NCBI RefSeq assembly: GCF_003182135.1 | Contig: NZ_QGTL01000002.1 | Span: 620,001-684,000 of the forward strand | Source of the DNA: Nocardia neocaledoniensis | Lineage (GTDB): Bacteria; Actinomycetota; Actinomycetes; Mycobacteriales; Mycobacteriaceae | Direction of reading: 5' to 3' | Length of the DNA stretch: 64,000 nt | Shown: positions 19,706 through 28,065 of the stretch, in pieces | Numbering within the stretch: position 1 is the first letter of the stretch | Layout of the letters: each line of letters opens with the position of its first letter | The notes under the pieces: model-generated | What the model saw: the letters and a program-made list of their open reading frames with translations, nothing else | The model's database searches: none | What the model was told of the DNA's origin: nothing | Made by a program: the position numbers and the translations under genes

Positions 19706-19721
19706 CGTTTAGACCTAAACG
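19706..19721. promoter_or_regulatory. Palindromic operator between SDR and MarR genes
   Basis: Perfect inverted repeat CGTTTAG-AC-CTAAACG centred in the 51-bp divergent gap. Length and position fit a MarR-type operator covering both promoters. AGGAGG ribosome-binding sites flank it on each side. Confidence 0.72.
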
Positions 19722-19739
19722 AGCGTAGCAGGAGGACCC

Positions 19740-20291
19740 GTGGCCGACGCAATACCCAACGACCCCGTCGACGCGATCGCCGCGGCCTGGGAGCGGGAAC
19801 TCCCGGGCGTACCGGTGCGCTCCATCGGCATCGTCACCCGGGTGTGGCAGATCGCGAAACTACTCGGCGACGACCGCGCCCGGCTCCTGCGGGCCCGTCA
19901 GGCCGACACGGCCACGCTCGATCTGCTGTCGACGCTGCGCCGCCACGGCGAGCCGTATCGGATGACGACCCGCGAGTTGGCGGCGGCCTCCCTCATCACC
20001 GCGGGCGCGATCACCCAGCGCGTGGACCGCGCCGAGGCGCAGGGACTCGTCGTCCGCACCGGCCGTCCGGACTCACGGACCGTCGACGTCGAGCTCACGC
20101 CACTCGGGCACGCCGCCGTCGACGATCTCGTCACCGCCGTGCTGACGCGGGAGTGCGAGCTGCTCGACGGGATCTCCCCCGACGAGCAGGCCCACCTCGA
20201 AGACACGCTACGGCTGCTCCTGCGGCATCTCTCGACAGCTCTCGGCGCCGATTCCCGCCCCGGACACGTCGGCCATCGCGAGCGGGGTTGA
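19740..20291 (+). CDS. MarR-family regulator
   Basis: 183 residues. The winged helix-turn-helix is seen near residues 75-130: MTTRELAAASLITAGAITQRVDRAEAQGLVVRTGRPDSRTVDVELT, including the conserved wing Asp-Arg pair. GTG start with AGGAGG 5 bases upstream. It diverges from the SDR gene and very likely represses it and itself, released by a small phenolic or similar ligand. It ends 4 bp before the convergent MFS gene. Confidence 0.87.
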   Translation: MADAIPNDPVDAIAAAWERELPGVPVRSIGIVTRVWQIAKLLGDDRARLLRARQADTATLDLLSTLRRHGEPYRMTTRELAAASLITAGAITQRVDRAEAQGLVVRTGRPDSRTVDVELTPLGHAAVDDLVTAVLTRECELLDGISPDEQAHLEDTLRLLLRHLSTALGADSRPGHVGHRERG

Positions 20292-20295
20292 CGGG

Positions 20296-21720
20296 CTACT
20301 CGGCCTTGCGGGCCGGGATGCAGAGGGTGAGCGCGATGGCGACGACCGCGCCCGCGATCGCGATGTAGAAGGCGGTGCGGAAGCCCTCGAGCGAGGGCAG
20401 GGTGTGCGGGCCGAGCCGCATCGTCATGTGCGCGAGGACCACGCCCATCACGGCGGCCGAGGTGGAGGTGCCCACCGAGCGCATCAGCGAGTTCAGGCCG
20501 TTCGCCGCGGCGGTCTCGGTGATCGGCACCGCACCCATGATCAGCGCGGGCATGGCCGCGTAGGCGAGGCCCACACCGCCCGCCACGATGATCCCGGCCA
20601 CCACGATCTGCCAGACGCTGTCCATGAACACCACCGCGAAGAGGTAGCCGAGGCCGATCACCGCCGAGCCGACCGCCAGGGTGAGCTTGGGCCCCTTCGC
20701 CGCCGACAGCCGCGCCGAGACGGGCGAGAGCAACATCATCACCAGACCGCCCGGTGCCATCGCCAGGCCGGCGACGACCATCGTCAGGCCGAAGCCGTAG
20801 CCGGTCTCCTTCGGCGCCATCAGCAGCTGTGGGAAGGTCAGCGACATGCCGTAGAGCGCGAAACCCACGGCGATGGAGGCCATGTTGGTGAACAGCACGC
20901 GCGGTCGCGCCGAGACCCGCAGGTCCACCAGCGGCGCGGATTGCCGCAGTTCATAGAAGCCCCAGAGCAGGAAGCTGACCAGCGAGGCGGCGAACAATCC
21001 GAGGATCGACGGGCTGCCCCAGCCCCAGTCCGCGCCCTTGGTGATGCCGATCAGCAGCGTGAGCAACGCGATCGAGAGTCCGATCGCGCCACCGAAATCG
21101 AAGCGCGACGGCGTGCGCACCGGCGACTCGGGGACGAAGACGAACACCAGCACCGCGCAGACCACACCGAGCCCGGCCGCGGTCCAGAACAGCATGTGCC
21201 AGTCCGCGTTCTGCGCGATCACCGCGGCGAACGGCATGCCGACCGCGCCGCCGACACCGAGCGTCGCGCTCATCACGGCCATCGCGCCGCCGACCTTCCC
21301 GGCGGGCAGCTCATCGCGCATGATGCTGATGCCCAGCGGAATCGCGCCCACCGCGGCGCCCTGTAGCGAACGGCCGACGATCTCGGGCAGCAGCGAGGAG
21401 AAGCTCGCGCAGATCACCGAGCCGACGATCATGAAGCCGAGATTGGCGACGAGCACCAGCCGCTTGCCGAACATGTCGCCGAGCTTGCCCGCGATCGGGG
21501 TGGAGACCGCGCCTGCCAGCAGCGTCGCGGTGACCACCCAGGAGGCGTTGGACGCCGAGGTGTTCAGCAGCGTCGGCAGCGACGGGATGATCGGGATGAC
21601 GAGCGTCTGCATGAGCGAGACGACGACACCGACGGTGCTGAGCACCGCGATGAGCACGGCAGGCGTGACGCCGCGTGTTTCAGGGGTGGCCGGCGTGACG
21701 TCGGCAGTGGATACAGACAC
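20296..21720 (-). CDS. MFS transporter (DHA-type exporter)
   Basis: 474 residues with about 12-14 spans and a first-loop motif A variant PIAGKLGDMFGKRLVL. The N-terminus begins with a short polar tail and the span AVLIAVLSTVGVVVSLMQ. The conserved VFVPESPVR loop separates the two halves. It is divergent from the MarR gene at 21795 with two palindromes between them, the standard drug-efflux layout. Substrate unknown. Confidence 0.87.
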   Translation of the reverse strand: MSVSTADVTPATPETRGVTPAVLIAVLSTVGVVVSLMQTLVIPIIPSLPTLLNTSASNASWVVTATLLAGAVSTPIAGKLGDMFGKRLVLVANLGFMIVGSVICASFSSLLPEIVGRSLQGAAVGAIPLGISIMRDELPAGKVGGAMAVMSATLGVGGAVGMPFAAVIAQNADWHMLFWTAAGLGVVCAVLVFVFVPESPVRTPSRFDFGGAIGLSIALLTLLIGITKGADWGWGSPSILGLFAASLVSFLLWGFYELRQSAPLVDLRVSARPRVLFTNMASIAVGFALYGMSLTFPQLLMAPKETGYGFGLTMVVAGLAMAPGGLVMMLLSPVSARLSAAKGPKLTLAVGSAVIGLGYLFAVVFMDSVWQIVVAGIIVAGGVGLAYAAMPALIMGAVPITETAAANGLNSLMRSVGTSTSAAVMGVVLAHMTMRLGPHTLPSLEGFRTAFYIAIAGAVVAIALTLCIPARKAE

Positions 21721-21723
21721 GAA

Positions 21724-21751
21724 TATGTACAGTACATACCATGTGTATGGT
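21724..21751. promoter_or_regulatory. Two adjoining palindromes between MFS and MarR genes
   Basis: TATGTAC-A-GTACATA (21724-21738) is a perfect 7-bp inverted repeat, immediately joined by ACCAT-GTGT-ATGGT (21738-21751). Both lie in the 74-bp divergent gap, an AT-rich patch in very GC-rich DNA, so they probably overlap both promoters and bind the MarR protein. Confidence 0.7.
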
Positions 21752-21794
21752 GCACAATTTGGCGTCGGGGTAACGCACCCGACATAGTTGGCGC

Positions 21795-22286
21795 ATGTCC
21801 GATTCCGGCCTCGACGACGACACCCCGTTCACCCGCCTGGTGTTCGAGCTGAACCTGATCGCGCGCCACCTCCCGACCGCCCCGCGCCGACCCGGTTTCC
21901 AGCTCGACCGCTCGGCGTTTCTCATCCTCACGCGCCTGGAACTCGACGAGCCGCTGAGCCTGCGTGAACTGTCCGAGGCGTTCCAGCTCGACATCTCCAC
22001 GATCAACCGCCAGGTGGGCGCGATGCTCAAACAGGATCTGGTGGAACGGGTGCCGGATCCCGACGGCGGGGTCGCCCGCAAAGTCCAGGCGACCGCCCAG
22101 GGCAGGGCCGCGCTCGCCGCCGATCAGCGGCACCGCGCCGCCGGGATCGGCGCGGTCGTGGCCGACTGGGACGCCGACGACGTCGCCGAATTCAGCAGAC
22201 TGATGGGCAAATTCAATCGCTCGGTCGAGCGCATCGAGCGCAATCCGTGGCCGAGACCGCCCCGAAAGGACCACGAGGCGCGCTAA
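21795..22286 (+). CDS. MarR-family regulator
   Basis: 163 residues. The winged helix is visible as SLRELSEAFQLDISTINRQVGAMLKQDLVERVPDPDGGVARKVQAT near residues 55-100. ATG at 21795, no strong ribosome-binding site. Divergent to the MFS gene, which it presumably represses. It is less acidic and shorter than the MarR at 19740 and not a recent copy of it. Confidence 0.86.
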   Translation: MSDSGLDDDTPFTRLVFELNLIARHLPTAPRRPGFQLDRSAFLILTRLELDEPLSLRELSEAFQLDISTINRQVGAMLKQDLVERVPDPDGGVARKVQATAQGRAALAADQRHRAAGIGAVVADWDADDVAEFSRLMGKFNRSVERIERNPWPRPPRKDHEAR

Positions 22287-22296
22287 GCTGCGCCGC

Positions 22297-22626
22297 GTGG
22301 TCACTCAACGGTCTTCCCGCCCGAGCTGGCTGGCCTGGGACAACTACTTCGTCGGCGTCGGCGGACTGGTCCTCGGCCTGTGTTTCGGCGTCTGCGCCGC
22401 GCTGATCGCGGGGCCAGGCCGCAACCTCGCGGCAATTGTCCTCGTCGTGCTTGCCGCGCTCTGCGTCCTGCCCGCGCTGCTGCGCGCCCTGGCCGAGCTG
22501 GAGGTCCTGCTGCGGCTGGTGCTGCTCGCGCTCGGCTTCACGCTGCTGCTGCCCGCGATCCTGGTGAGCGCGGATGTGCGCGACTGGGCGGCCGAACGCT
22601 GGGAAAAGGCCTGGAAGAAGGGCTAG
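22297..22626 (+). CDS. Small three-span membrane protein
   Basis: 109 residues from a GTG at 22297. Three hydrophobic stretches at 20-40, 43-63 and 66-88 are followed by a charged tail (DWAAERWEKAWKKG). No family recognised. It starts 10 bp after the MarR stop, so it may be read from the same transcript. Its stop overlaps that of the next, convergent gene. Confidence 0.65.
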   Translation: MVTQRSSRPSWLAWDNYFVGVGGLVLGLCFGVCAALIAGPGRNLAAIVLVVLAALCVLPALLRALAELEVLLRLVLLALGFTLLLPAILVSADVRDWAAERWEKAWKKG

Positions 22627-22916
22627 ATGCGCGGCACCGCGAGCAGCAGCTGGATCGTCTTCTGGAGGAACTGCGCCGACTGCCAGGTCAGGTAGGCACC
22701 GGCCGCGCCCGCGGCACCGGCGGCCGACGAACCGGAGGCGGAACCGGACGCGGATCCCGTCGCCAGATCGGCCGATCCGGAGGCCGAACCCGAACCCGGC
22801 ACACCGGGAAGCGCGGCGGCCGGCGCGGCCGCACCCAGCAGGCCGATGGTCACCGCGACCCCGATCAAGGCCACCCGCACGGCAAAAGGCTTGGACGTCT
22901 CACGACCCGACAACAT
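22623..22916 (-). CDS. Small secreted Ser/Ala/Gly-rich protein
   Basis: 97 residues. A signal peptide (charged start, hydrophobic core GVAVTIGLLGAAAPAAA, cleavage near residue 36) precedes a low-complexity stretch of SGSAS-type repeats, a run of Ala/Gly, and an amphipathic end (QSAQFLQKTIQLLLAV). No catalytic residues. A perfect GAATAC-GCA-GTATTC palindrome lies 32 bp upstream of the start. Function unknown. Confidence 0.6.
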   Translation of the reverse strand: MLSGRETSKPFAVRVALIGVAVTIGLLGAAAPAAALPGVPGSGSASGSADLATGSASGSASGSSAAGAAGAAGAYLTWQSAQFLQKTIQLLLAVPRI

Positions 22917-23240
22917 CAGTTACGACCCACTCTCCGAAAAGCACTGCGAATACGCAGTATTCACGCCGACAGCACCCAATGCGCCCGATTCGCACGGATT
23001 GACCGTCGCGCGGGCTTCTCGTGGTGAATTGTTCGGCGAACCATCCCGACCCGTGTTCATTCTCCGCCGTGCGGGAACGGTTCGACAGACCGCGGATCTC
23101 GGGGCATCGGTGGTGTCGCTGACATACCGAACGCCGGGCCGTGACGTGTTCGTCTCGGCCCGGCGTCAGGTGCGACGGTGGCACCGGGGTGCGCCACCCT
23201 CACAGTGCCCGGAGTCGGGCGCGTGTCGCGTCGCGGCGCG
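22917..23240. other. 324-bp gap with a palindrome and a hairpin
   Basis: Contains the palindrome GAATAC-GCA-GTATTC (22948-22962), probably a regulator site for the 22916 gene, and a perfect 10-bp stem ACGCCGGGCC/GGCCCGGCGT (23131-23140 and 23157-23166), which is terminator-like for the DoxX gene ending at 23241. No gene was found. Confidence 0.55.
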
Positions 23241-23951
23241 TCAGCGGCGGCGACGGGCGTCGCGGCGGGTCTCGCGCGCGGCGTCCGCCAGGTGGTCGCG
23301 CGCCGATTCGGCGAGGTGGGCGCCACGGTCCAGGGCCGTCTCCACGAGGTGGGCGCCACGGTCGCGGACGGTGTGGCCACGGTCGCGGGCGAGTCCGTTC
23401 TCGCGCGCGAGTTCGGCCAGCCGGGCGCTGGTCTCGCGTGTGGCGTCGCCAACTCGCGGGCCACGGTCCTTGGCGACCGCGGCCAGATGCGAACTACGGT
23501 CCCGCACAGCCTCGCCCAGCTCGGGCCCACGATCGCGCGCGATGTCAGCCAGTCGCGAACCGCGCTCCCGCACCGCTTCACCGAGCTCCGGGCCGCGCTC
23601 CTTGGCGACCTCGGCCAAGCGCGAACCCCGTTCGCGCACCGCCTCACCCAGCTCCGGACCGCGCTCCTTCGCGACCTCGGCCAGGTGGGAGCCGCGCTCG
23701 CGCACCGCTTCGCCGAGCTCCGGCCCACGGTCACGCGCGATGTCCGCCAGGTGCGCGCCGCGTTCCCGCACGGCCTCGCTCAACTGCGGGCCGCGCTCTT
23801 TGGCGACCTCCGCCACCTGCGCGCCGCGCTCCCGCACCGCCTCGCCCAGCTGCGGGCCACGTTCCTTGACGACCTCGGCCAGCTGCGCCCCACGCGACTT
23901 GGCGGCCTCGAGCAACACTGTGCCCTCGTCGCGGGCCTGTTCGGCCAGGCT
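23241..23951 (-). repeat. 33/66-bp tandem repeats coding the 11-residue units
   Basis: The 3' two thirds of the DoxX gene is built of 33-bp units arranged mostly as 66-bp pairs. Adjacent central units are close to identical at DNA level, whereas outer units have diverged, which suggests expansion from the middle by slippage or unequal exchange. Confidence 0.8.
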
Positions 23952-24428
23952 CGGGCTGCGGTCGACCAGCGAATGCACCGCGCGCCTGCCCCGCCAGCCC
24001 AGCGACGGCTTGCCCTCGGTGTCGGCGGCCGCGATCAGCAGCCCGCCCAGCAGGCCGAGGTCCTTGAGGAAGCCGACCCGCTTGGCCGCCTTCCGGTCCG
24101 GATCCGTCTCGGCCCAGAAATCCTGTTCGGTCACGGTGCCCGGTACCACGGTCGCAGCCAGCACGAACGCGGCCGGTCGCGGCGCCCGCCCGCTGAGCAG
24201 CAACAATCCGCCGGCGATCTGCGCGACGGAATTGATCTGCACAACCCGGCTCGGATCCTCGGGCACTTTCGCGGCCAGCGCGTCCGGCAGATGCTCGCGC
24301 CCCTGATCGGCCAGCGCGCTCGCCGCCGCGAACCGCGGTTTCGGATTCATCAACCCGTTCACCCCGCCCGCCACGAACGTGGTGGCCAGCAGTGTGCGGG
24401 CGACCCGCCGGAGAGGTTTGATCGGCAT
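23241..24428 (-). CDS. DoxX-type membrane protein with long 11-residue-repeat tail
   Basis: 395 residues. Residues 1-150 match the DoxX family: four hydrophobic segments with the typical VNGLMNPKPRFAAA, AQIAGGLLLLSGRAPRPAAFVLA and FLKDLGLLGGLLIA. From residue 160 to the end run about 20 tandem 11-residue units of consensus x-L-[AG]-E-V-[AV]-[KR]-E-R-G-[PS], nearly all charged and helical. Such hendecads form amphipathic helices or right-handed coiled coils. The ATG at 24428 has AGGGAGCTGACG upstream. DoxX proteins are membrane proteins linked to thiol or oxidative-stress reactions; the tail is far longer than usual. Confidence 0.82.
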   Translation of the reverse strand: MPIKPLRRVARTLLATTFVAGGVNGLMNPKPRFAAASALADQGREHLPDALAAKVPEDPSRVVQINSVAQIAGGLLLLSGRAPRPAAFVLAATVVPGTVTEQDFWAETDPDRKAAKRVGFLKDLGLLGGLLIAAADTEGKPSLGWRGRRAVHSLVDRSPSLAEQARDEGTVLLEAAKSRGAQLAEVVKERGPQLGEAVRERGAQVAEVAKERGPQLSEAVRERGAHLADIARDRGPELGEAVRERGSHLAEVAKERGPELGEAVRERGSRLAEVAKERGPELGEAVRERGSRLADIARDRGPELGEAVRDRSSHLAAVAKDRGPRVGDATRETSARLAELARENGLARDRGHTVRDRGAHLVETALDRGAHLAESARDHLADAARETRRDARRRR

Positions 24429-24521
24429 CGTCAGCTCCCTTTCGTCCACGACCTGGGAAAACGGCTCCCCCTCTCGCCTACCCGGTCCCGGGGTGCACAA
24501 ACAGCCGCTACCGTCGATCCG

Positions 24522-25127
24522 GTGTCCGACACCACCGTCCGCTCCGCCTACAGCGCGATCCACGAGCTCTACATCGACCTGTTCGGTTCGCCGACCGACA
24601 TCGACCCCGAAGACACAGCCTTCGTCCTACGCCACCTCACCGAGGGCCCCGTCCTCGATCTCGGCTGCGGCCCCGGCCATTTCACCCAGGTCCTGCACGC
24701 GGCCGGCCTCGCGGCCACCGGCATCGACCTCGTCCCCGAATTCGTCGCCCACGCCCGCTCCCGATACCCCGACATCCCGTTCCGCGTCGACTCGCTGCGC
24801 ACCCTCGACGCACCGTCCGAGACCATCGGCGGCCTGCTCGCCTGGTTCTCCCTCATCCATTTCACCCCGGCGGAGCTCCCCGAGATCCTGTCGGAATTCC
24901 ACCGGGTCCTGGCCCCGGGCGGCCGCCTCGTCCTCGGCTTCTTCGATTCCGACGAGCAGGTCGAGGTGTTCCCCCACAAGGTGACCGACGCCTACCGCTG
25001 GCCGGTCGAGGCCCTGTCCGAACTGCTCGGCGCCGCCGGATTCACCGAGCTCGAGCGGAGCCGACGTCCGAGGGTCGGCGATGCGCGAACGTACGCTGTG
25101 CTCGCTGTCGAGCGGGGTCGTGAGTAG
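24522..25127 (+). CDS. Class I SAM-dependent methyltransferase
   Basis: 201 residues from GTG at 24522. Motif I is VLDLGCGPGHFT near residues 44-55, motif II ends in ATGIDLVPEFVAHAR, and the post-motif block LAPGGRLVLGFFD is present. This is the small UbiE/Methyltransf_25-like group; substrate not predictable. Divergent from the DoxX gene with 93 bp between. The longer upstream open frame only reflects the antisense of the DoxX repeats. Confidence 0.83.
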   Translation: MSDTTVRSAYSAIHELYIDLFGSPTDIDPEDTAFVLRHLTEGPVLDLGCGPGHFTQVLHAAGLAATGIDLVPEFVAHARSRYPDIPFRVDSLRTLDAPSETIGGLLAWFSLIHFTPAELPEILSEFHRVLAPGGRLVLGFFDSDEQVEVFPHKVTDAYRWPVEALSELLGAAGFTELERSRRPRVGDARTYAVLAVERGRE

Positions 25128-25522
25128 GTAGGCCGCCGTCGAGTGCCGCGGAAGCGGGCCTCTCGGTCGTGGCAGGGGCGTCGCCGGTGCGGCCCCTTGG
25201 GTACTCAGCGCTCGGCGCGCCGCAGTTCTCCTGGGTCGCAGCTCTCGCGGGGCGTCGCTCTCGCGGGCGCGGCTCTCGCGGGGCGTCGCTCTCGCGGGGC
25301 GCGCGCGGCGAGTTCTCCGGATCATCGCCTCTGCGCAGCAGGGTGACGGTGAGCTTTCACACTCGACTCGAGTGGCAGCGAGCCCGGTGCGCTGTCGACG
25401 CGAACGATGCATGGCCCCGTGCTCGTTGCCCTACCGCCCACGCTCGGTTGCCCTACCTCCCGTGCCTCCTGCCCTGTTTCGGCGAAGACGCCAGCGCCGC
25501 GCAGGACGCACTCGGAGTCGGC
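25128..25522. other. 395-bp gap with short tandem repeats
   Basis: GCTCTCGCGGG occurs at 25241, 25257, 25272 and 25288, spaced 16, 15 and 16 bp, forming a block from 25241 to about 25303 of nearly pure G+C. The reading frames across it are low-complexity and not credible genes. The rest of the gap shows nothing recognisable. Confidence 0.6.
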
Positions 25523-26476
25523 TCAGGCGGCGAGGGCGAGTCCGGAGCTCTCGACCCGGTCGGTGGCGTCAGCTCGGTTGACCAGGCGGGCGATGGCATC
25601 GGCGACCTGGGCCGGCTGTTCGAGGATCACCGAGTGGCCGGCACCCTCGATCAGCACGAAGTCCGCGTAGTCGACCGCGGCGGCCATGGCGATCGAGTGT
25701 GACGGGGGCGTCATCAGGTCGGCCGAACCGCACAGGATCAGGGTGGGGATGCGGGAGAGCGCGGACAGCGCGTCGGTGCGGTCGAAGGTCTTGAAGGCGC
25801 TCAGGAAGGTGGCCATGGTGACGATCGAGGTCGCGTTGTGCATCGCCTCCGACAGTGCGAGCACCCGCGGGCTGACCTTGCGATCGCCGAACTCAGCCGC
25901 GCGCACGACCGGCGCGAACACCTTGCAGGCCAGCATCTTCGCGCGCTGCATCAGCCGCGGCGCGGTGCGCACGGCCGCCTGGAACACGGAGATGATCGGG
26001 TTGCGCAGCAGCCGTCCGAAGCCCGCGTCGGCCAGCCCGTTCGCCGCCGTCGCGACCAGCCCGACACCGACGATCCGGTTGCCCACCTCGTGCCGATACC
26101 GGTTGACATAGGTCAGCACCGTCATGCCACCCATCGAATGCCCGACCAGCACCACCGGCCCCGTCGGCGCGACAACGTCGAGTACCGCGTGCAGGTCCCG
26201 CCCGAGCTGCTCGAGGTTGTAGGTCTCCCGCGGCGCCACCGCCGACTCCCCGTGCCCACGATGGTCGTAGCAGACCACCTTGGCGCCCGCGTGCTCGCGC
26301 AGCAGCGCGTCCCGCACATCGGTCCACGACTCGGTCCGCAGGCAGTGCCCATGAATCAGCACCACCGTGAGCTCAGCCCGCCGCGCACCGTACTCCCGCA
26401 CCGCCAGCTCCACCCCGTCCTCGGTCGACACCGTGACCCGCCGCTCCCCCGAGCGGGCGATTGTGCTGATCGACAT
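25523..26476 (-). CDS. Alpha/beta-hydrolase
   Basis: 317 residues. The oxyanion region is HGHCLRTESW, the nucleophile elbow GHSMGG (Ser near residue 112), the acid residue likely in CGSADLMTPP and the catalytic His in GAGHSVILEQP. The fold and cap size resemble epoxide hydrolases, haloperoxidases and lipases. The ATG at 26476 lies 7 bases after AGGAGG. Substrate unknown; no related genes nearby. Confidence 0.86.
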   Translation of the reverse strand: MSISTIARSGERRVTVSTEDGVELAVREYGARRAELTVVLIHGHCLRTESWTDVRDALLREHAGAKVVCYDHRGHGESAVAPRETYNLEQLGRDLHAVLDVVAPTGPVVLVGHSMGGMTVLTYVNRYRHEVGNRIVGVGLVATAANGLADAGFGRLLRNPIISVFQAAVRTAPRLMQRAKMLACKVFAPVVRAAEFGDRKVSPRVLALSEAMHNATSIVTMATFLSAFKTFDRTDALSALSRIPTLILCGSADLMTPPSHSIAMAAAVDYADFVLIEGAGHSVILEQPAQVADAIARLVNRADATDRVESSGLALAA

Positions 26477-26689
26477 CGGTGCCTCCTGTCCACGTGCGGT
26501 AACAGGATCAACTCTCCACCGAATCGCCACCCCTTATCAGGCCCCCGAGTGCTCGTCCCCACCCCCTCAGGGTGCGCAAAACCCCACCCTGGTGTACCGC
26601 CCACACGCCCCGCGGCCACGGTCCCCGGCATGTTCAATATTTAGCGGCGTTCAACAAGAGTGAAAATTCGTGGAGACCGAACAGGAGGA

Positions 26690-27109
26690 TCAATCCAAAT
26701 ACTCGAAGACTTCTTCTCCCGGCCGCCACACCATCCACTGATGGTCTGAAAACCCCGAGAGATACGCGATCTCCGGCGTCTGAATCTCGTCGGCACCGGG
26801 CCGGAAGACCAACGCCATCGACTCGAACTCGATCGAGAACCCGATCCCCTCCCCTTCGGTGGTACCGATGACCTTCTGAGAGATCAGCTGCCGCAGCGCA
26901 TCCGAGTACCCCGCCATCCCCTCTCGCAACGACTCCCCCGCACCGACCACGACCGGCCAGACATCGCAGTTGAGCCGGGGCTGATCATCCGAACTGTCCG
27001 AATCGAAGTGAAGCTGAACATAGTCCATCACGAACTGCACCGAATACAGCCGACACCCGACAAGCCGCCCCAACAAGTCATTGAATCCATACCACGTCGC
27101 ACCCACCAC
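26690..27109 (-). CDS. Hypothetical protein
   Basis: 139 residues from a GTG at 27109. Soluble, acidic, with beta-rich patterns (LYSVQFVMDYVQLHFDSD, GIGFSIEFESMALVFRPG). The size, acidity and lower GC content resemble small immunity or phage-defence accessory proteins, but no family was recognised. It is divergent from the DUF402 gene at 27173. Confidence 0.6.
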   Translation of the reverse strand: MVGATWYGFNDLLGRLVGCRLYSVQFVMDYVQLHFDSDSSDDQPRLNCDVWPVVVGAGESLREGMAGYSDALRQLISQKVIGTTEGEGIGFSIEFESMALVFRPGADEIQTPEIAYLSGFSDHQWMVWRPGEEVFEYLD

Positions 27110-27172
27110 ACAGATCTACCCCACGACCGCCCCAACTGACGACCGCGTTCGCAACGACTACCGTCCCGAGGC

Positions 27173-27733
27173 ATGCACAAGTTCGCGGTCGGATCCACGG
27201 TGCAACGACGCGAAGTACTGCACGACCGCGTGTGGATGACGATGCCGGTTCGCGTGATCGCCGACGACGATGTCCTCGCCGTCTGGATCGAGGACGGCAC
27301 TCCCCTCGTCTCCCAGCCGCACCCGATCGGCCCACACCCATGGTCGGCCCGAGACCGGTGGACCGGCTGCAGCGTGCTCCAGCTCTACCGCCCGACCGAC
27401 GCCTATTCGGTGTGGGCCTTCTTCCGCCAGAAGCGAATCGACCACTGGTACATCAACTTCGAAAGGCCGCACACTCGCGGCCGAAACCACTTCGACACCT
27501 GCGATCACGGCCTGGACATCGTCATCCGGGACGGAACCTGGCGCTGGAAGGACCGCGGCGACGTAGCGAAACAAGTCGCCGAAGGCCGCCTCACCCCGTC
27601 AGAAGCCGAAGCGGTCTGGCGCGAGGCCGATCGCGTCGCCTCCGCGTTGGACCGAGGCGACCGCTGGTGGGCTGCGCGATGGTCCGGTTATGAACCGGGC
27701 CCGGTCAGGCGAGGCAGATCAGGAAATCTCTGA
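27173..27733 (+). CDS. DUF402-domain protein
   Basis: 186 residues. The DUF402 core is visible as DHWYINFERPHTRGRNHFDTCDHGLDIVI, residues 89-119, followed by the helical end LTPSEAEAVWREADRVA. Members are metal-dependent phosphohydrolases (FomD and the nucleoside diphosphatase Ntdp are relatives). Substrate here is not predictable. ATG at 27173. The 3' end overlaps the convergent small secreted-protein gene by 29 bp. Confidence 0.8.
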   Translation: MHKFAVGSTVQRREVLHDRVWMTMPVRVIADDDVLAVWIEDGTPLVSQPHPIGPHPWSARDRWTGCSVLQLYRPTDAYSVWAFFRQKRIDHWYINFERPHTRGRNHFDTCDHGLDIVIRDGTWRWKDRGDVAKQVAEGRLTPSEAEAVWREADRVASALDRGDRWWAARWSGYEPGPVRRGRSGNL

Positions 27734-27917
27734 CGTTGACGCTGGGAGGAAGAATCCAGGGCAGGCAGGGTATCGCGGAGAAGCCCGCCATGGCTTCGTG
27801 CCGTTGTTCCGCGGCGGGGACAGACGCCGGTTCGGCCGCGGCCACACCCGTCCCACCGGTGAGGACACAGGCGGTCGCCAGAGCCGCTGCTGGCAACACA
27901 CTCGATTTCTCGGTCAT
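27705..27917 (-). CDS. Small secreted protein
   Basis: 70 residues: a signal peptide (MTEKSSVLPAAALATACVL..., cleavage after AAA near residue 31) and a mature peptide of about 40 residues with two cysteines (IPCLPW and FLICLA). No family recognised. It overlaps the DUF402 gene tail-to-tail. The 150 bp between it and the VOC gene stop holds no further feature. Confidence 0.58.
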   Translation of the reverse strand: MTEKSSVLPAAALATACVLTGGTGVAAAEPASVPAAEQRHEAMAGFSAIPCLPWILPPSVNVRDFLICLA

Positions 27918-28065
27918 GACAACCTCGCTGTCGTAGTACCGGAAGTTCGAACACCCGTTGATCCGTGGCAACTGTACGTCGCCGAATCGCCAGCAGGAAC
28001 GGTCTCGAGGTTGGAATGTCGCGGACGGATGACACACCGTCCGCGACGTTCTCCCGACTGTGCCG

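Noticed and set aside
23241..23951. Possible CRISPR-like array from the regular 33/66-bp repeats
   Set aside because: There are no unique spacers; the units are continuous codons within one reading frame.
25169..25702. Plus-strand open frame of 177 codons across the GCTCTCGCGGG repeats
   Set aside because: Low-complexity product that runs into the antisense of the hydrolase gene, with no ribosome-binding site.
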